From Acanthaster planci (Eukaryota > Echinodermata > Asteroidea > Valvatida > Acanthasteridae): a DNA stretch of 64,000 bases. This document shows positions 60,173 through 64,000 of this stretch, piece after piece. Below the pieces are notes generated by a model, which was not told the DNA's origin, did not search any database, and saw only the letters and a list, made by a program, of their open reading frames with translations. Positions within the stretch are counted from its first letter, which is position 1. Each line of letters starts with the position of its first letter. Location of the stretch: the NCBI RefSeq assembly GCF_001949145.1, contig NW_019091432.1, positions 174,800 to 238,799 of the forward strand. Reading direction: 5' to 3'. Position numbers and translations under genes: made by a program.

Positions 60173-61677
60173 AAGGGAGCAAACAAACAAGAGATACAAG
60201 TTTTGGAAGTATGTTTTGGACATCAACTGAGCCCTGGGAAAAGTGTGGGCTCATCAATAATTGGACTTGTAAATGTAGGAAGGAATCTGACTACTGCTAT
60301 TTTGCAGGGAAAAATTATGAAAAAAAAATACAAGTATTTGCAGAGAAAATTAGAGGTGTGACCCAGTTGGGCACTTTTCTTTAAGTTATTCCTAAGTCTA
60401 TTTCAGGCTGCAACTGGAAGTCCACGCACTTTCATATTACAATTCATTCAGGCCACACTTCAACCAATGCCTCGACAAGTAAGCTTGATTTACTATATTA
60501 CAATAGAGTTTGAGCTCAGAAAAGGACCCACTTTCTGACCCTGTTACTGCTGGTAACCAAACTTCTAATTTTTAAAATAAAACTGTACTGTCACACATTT
60601 CCGGGACAAACTTCACTTCCATTTTCGGAGTGTTTTGAATGTCACTGTTTTGAGATTGAAAGAAAATAAATGATACAGCCTGCATTGTGATAGTTTATCC
60701 AGTAAACATATACATGCTCAAGCTGGGAGTCAGCCTTGTTTTGTTTTTATCTTTGTCTTCTATTTTTTTCTCCTGTTTTTTGTTCTGAAGTAAAATTATG
60801 GTGACACAATCTGCATGATTACAAGTACATGTACTGACTCTCCGGCATTTCAATGAAACATTGTACATGTACCTCACATACCGACAATGGCAAGAAGAGT
60901 CTGATATATAATTTCAAAGTTTGAAAAACACACAATATTTTAGAAGACATAATACAAGATTTGCCCAAAACTTTGAACAAAACAATTGCCAAAAATACTT
61001 TAAAGAAAGTATAACAAATTGGAGCTCTTCTCAAAATGATCAATAATGTACAGAGAGACATTTAGCCCTTGACCACATGATTATCAGAAATCATACTCAA
61101 AAAGACCCTGTTTAACTGAGTTTTATATGCCCAACCCAGTATCATAATGGTTGTGAAACAACCTGCCATTGATAAAAATTGACCTAATCACTCCCTGCCG
61201 AATGAACTACAGATCGAGAGACCAACTATTCTGCCCACAGAATTATTTGGACACAGCGTAAAAGAGGAACTATAGACAGTCCGTATATCATTACAAATAC
61301 ATTTGCTAAGTGTCAAAAGTCGCAATATAAGAAGACTCACCAGCCATGACTTTAGACTGGGTTCTATATTATGAAGTTGCTTGGTGAGCAAAGCCAAATT
61401 TACTTGGGGGATAAGTGCCATCAATCAAATAGTCCGCTTGCTTTATTTGAAAGCTAAATGCTCCAAAATAAGGACTTTGGGCTCAACTTTCAGAAAGTGC
61501 TGGATATGCCTTCTGAGCTGGAATCTGTCCCATCTTTTTCTATGATGAACAAAAATAACATTGTCTGTTCTGGAATTCCACTCAATCAAAATCCTCAGAG
61601 TCTGTCCTTCATTCAATGTGAAAACATCTTTCGTTTCATAATGTCATCATCTTTGTATCCAGACCAAGCCGCCCCTT

Positions 61678-63838
61678 TTAGGAGCGGACAACACCATTCT
61701 CAGTCAATTGCATCTGGGCCACATACTCCCAATGCAGGTCGCTGCCCTCCAACCCTTGATCTTGCAGATAGTGCTGCTGGCACTGTATGGGCAGCGTGGT
61801 GTGGGTCATGATCAGACGGAAGCAGGACGTGTCAAAGAAGTAGCGCAGGTCGCTGCCCAGGCAGGACTCCAGGAATCGGCGCAGCATCAGGATGTGGCTG
61901 AGGAGAAGAAATGGACAAGGATCAAAGTCAAAATGGTAAGGAAGTGAACGGAACGAGGGCATACGACCAAGGGTGGACCAACAACCACATCTGTTGCGAG
62001 GGAAGCCAAATTTTTAAGGGTGAAACACAAAATTTGATGATTCCTTGATGAGGCGTAAGTTTGGGGGCTTTCACATGTTTTCAAAAAGGAAATTACACTG
62101 CTTCAAAAACTTGTTCTTTCATTTTTAAAAAAAAATGGCCCTAACTGTGCCACTTCCACAGTGTTGTAGTCCACATCTCTTAAGACCATTACAAGATCCC
62201 ACAAAACCATCACAAGACCAACACACATGACAGAAGACCTCTGGTTAAATCACTGGTTTGTTTCTAGAGATTTCCAATGTTTGTGCACAAACATGAAAGA
62301 GCGAATAAGCTCTGATCCAACTGCTTAGACTAACCCATCCTGACAAATTACAACAATCACTTCTTTCCACGGCAAAAATCTGATCACAAATATCTTCAGA
62401 GGCAATTTCCACATGACAACCAGGAAATTACGGGGTAAGTCTAAAAAACAACATTTCACGAAAGTACACCTGCAAATAAAAACGCATGTATGAAGGGGTA
62501 TTAAACAACATTCGCAAAAACCGCTGCTATTCACAATGCGGTTAAAGAATTAATTAAAAAAAATTCTATGCAGACTTCTCAGTAATTGAGGAGGCAGTGT
62601 TTGGTAACAGTATGCGGACAAGGTCAAGACAGCCGAGTTAAGCACTGCATGCATTTTAAGAGCTTCATTATCCACTTTAATCAGGGTGCTACTAAAATAA
62701 CCAATAACAGACATTGTCCCCGAGGGAGTAGTTATTATGGTAATGCTAATCATACTAATAGCGCCATGGCTTCACCTGTTCCATAAACCCATCCCAATGG
62801 TCCCCTAGAGGGACAGGCCCCAATCAATTATTGATGGAGGGAACACAGACCTGACAGGTGCCGTCCAGTCGGTCAGGAAGTCTTCCACGATGTGATGAAG
62901 GCGATCGGGAGCTGGAAGGATGTCCTTCGGGTCCAGGGAGGCCATAGCTTCAGCTGGGAAGATAGACGGTCAGCGACAAAGATGATTTTTGGTTTGTTTT
63001 TTTTTTCTGTCAAAGACAGGTTTTTACCTGTGGGTTAATGGTCATGTACCAGGCAGAAGAGCACTCAGGCATTTCTCAACTCACACTTTAACAATTGATT
63101 CATGCGCAGTTCTACCTCACAGCAGACAGAATCTTCTTTCCTTCAAATTATGGTTGCGTGGACTATTGGCATTCCGTTTTGTTTGTTTTGAGTGACGCGC
63201 AGTCGTGTCCTGCACTTATAAATGGCTGTGTCCTGGATCTGTGCAGTTCCCTTTTGGCAGATCCCTGGTTAAGTTCATTGTTGAATTATTCTTAAGAGAG
63301 ACGGTGATTGATCTCTGCCTGCCCAGTAACATACATGTAGGAGATTGACTGTAATCAAATACAAGAGTGACTTCACAGATCCAAGGTTTGTTTGTGTGTT
63401 AGGCTCTACTCTGGGAGCTATGATTGTATTCCAAACTTAACTGCTGGACAAAGTGAAAATAAATCAAAAAGTTTGGCTTCAAGTTGCCCAGTTTAATGGA
63501 GATACATGTATGCATTTGACAGGGGAAGTCAATCATTAAACTAATGCCCGAAACCAAAGACAGAAATAATACCAAGGTCTGGACAACACCAAAAAAGAAT
63601 GCTGACCATTTGGCAATATCCCAACAGGGCCTCTGTCTAGCATTACTTGGCGGCATATATGTTATCAATAAAAAAAACAACACCCCACTTTTCACTTGGA
63701 TGCTGAGGCAGCACTGTGTCCATTTACCTGTAGGTAAGGCACTGTAGTAGTATAGCACTGGGTGTAGGAAGTTGGAGAGGTGGCCCAACTCTGGCAGGGC
63801 CGTGGCTCGCTGTGGTCCAAAAATGTCCTTGCCGGGCC
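61678..63838 (-). CDS. Unidentified gene, three 3' exons
   Basis: Three exons join in phase on the minus strand: 63838-63728, 62953-62851 and 61897 to a stop at 61678. They encode about 144 residues. The first has [20 protein letters not shown], the second [16 protein letters not shown] and the third [20 protein letters not shown]. The acceptors are good (CTCCTCAG, TCTTCCCAG). The composition is helical and conserved-looking, with no signal peptide or named motif. I do not recognise the family. The gene continues 5' beyond the right edge. The last exon may end at the TAA (61678) or use a weak donor shortly before it. Confidence 0.6.
62159..62252. mobile_element. MITE family copy 5 (partial)
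   Basis: Starts CAGTGTTGTAGTCCACATC, then AAGACCATTACAAGATC and CATCACAAGACCAACACA, then AGAAGACCTCTGGTT. Only the left half of the family pattern is kept. It sits in an intron of the unidentified gene. Confidence 0.5.
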
Positions 63839-64000
63839 CTGGCGACAAAATTGAGAAGAGGAGGGAATCAGGAAGAGTGGATAATGTTAACAAAGCTGGA
63901 CACAAAACTGCTGCAACTTTACACCCCTGCAACGGTGTTGGAAATTGGCAAAGCAGCTGCCTGCTCTTTGTTACTGATCTCAAATTTGCAGTTTTGTTTT

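Larger units (their letters stand above)
57594..61677. other. Intergenic region
   Basis: Between the SPSB3-like 3' end and the last gene I see no exon. The stretch holds a dispersed repeat (58700-58882), a CORE-type SINE (59930-60172) and otherwise AT-rich sequence. Confidence 0.45.

Noticed and set aside
63399-63983. A 194-residue minus-strand ORF
   Set aside because: Only its part at 63728-63838 has splice signals and joins the next exon. The rest is intron read-through.

Overview
The window is eukaryotic: genes are split by GT-AG introns, transposon fossils and minisatellites are common, base composition is AT-rich, and there are no operons. The gene set (CEP72, SPSB3-like, an LDLa/PAN/CUB protease, an intronless sulfotransferase-like family) and the many ACATGTA-rich simple stretches fit an invertebrate animal, most likely a non-vertebrate deuterostome such as an echinoderm or hemichordate. 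The species cannot be fixed from sequence alone. Two runs of N (25337-25976 and 39472-39814) are assembly gaps.

Layout. 1-5.9 kb: intergenic, with a decayed transposon-type ORF on the minus strand (about 1.3-3.1 kb) and MITE-like repeats. 5.9-18.8 kb, minus strand: a ten-exon gene whose exons I could join in phase from start to stop, giving 724 residues. It encodes a signal peptide, a trypsin-fold protease, LDLa, PAN, two CUB-type domains, one transmembrane helix and a short tail. 18.8-22.5 kb: no gene seen. 22.5-35.4 kb: a head-to-tail segmental duplication (units of about 6.7 and 6.2 kb), each unit carrying an intronless sulfotransferase-like gene on the plus strand. The first copy is interrupted by an N gap; the second is intact at 301 aa. 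36.4-37.1 kb: an exact 45-bp minisatellite. 37.4-50.9 kb, minus strand: a complete 13-exon CEP72 orthologue (965 aa). 53.4-57.5 kb, plus strand: an SPSB3-like SPRY/SOCS-box gene (239 aa) transcribed divergently from CEP72. 57.6-61.7 kb: intergenic, with a tRNA-derived CORE-type SINE. 61.7-63.8 kb, minus strand: three phase-compatible exons of an unrecognised gene that continues past the right edge.

Functionally the genes are unrelated neighbours: a cell-surface protease, sulfotransfer or a related P-loop activity, a centriolar-satellite/centrosome protein, a Cullin-RING substrate receptor and one unknown. The main novelty candidates are the inverted architecture of the protease (catalytic domain at the N terminus, anchor at the C terminus, Ala instead of Arg/Lys at the activation site, joint loss of one conserved disulfide), the tandem sulfotransferase segment, and several repeat structures, including a minisatellite starting six bases inside a CEP72 intron and ten perfect TGACGTCA octamers confined to the first 21 kb.
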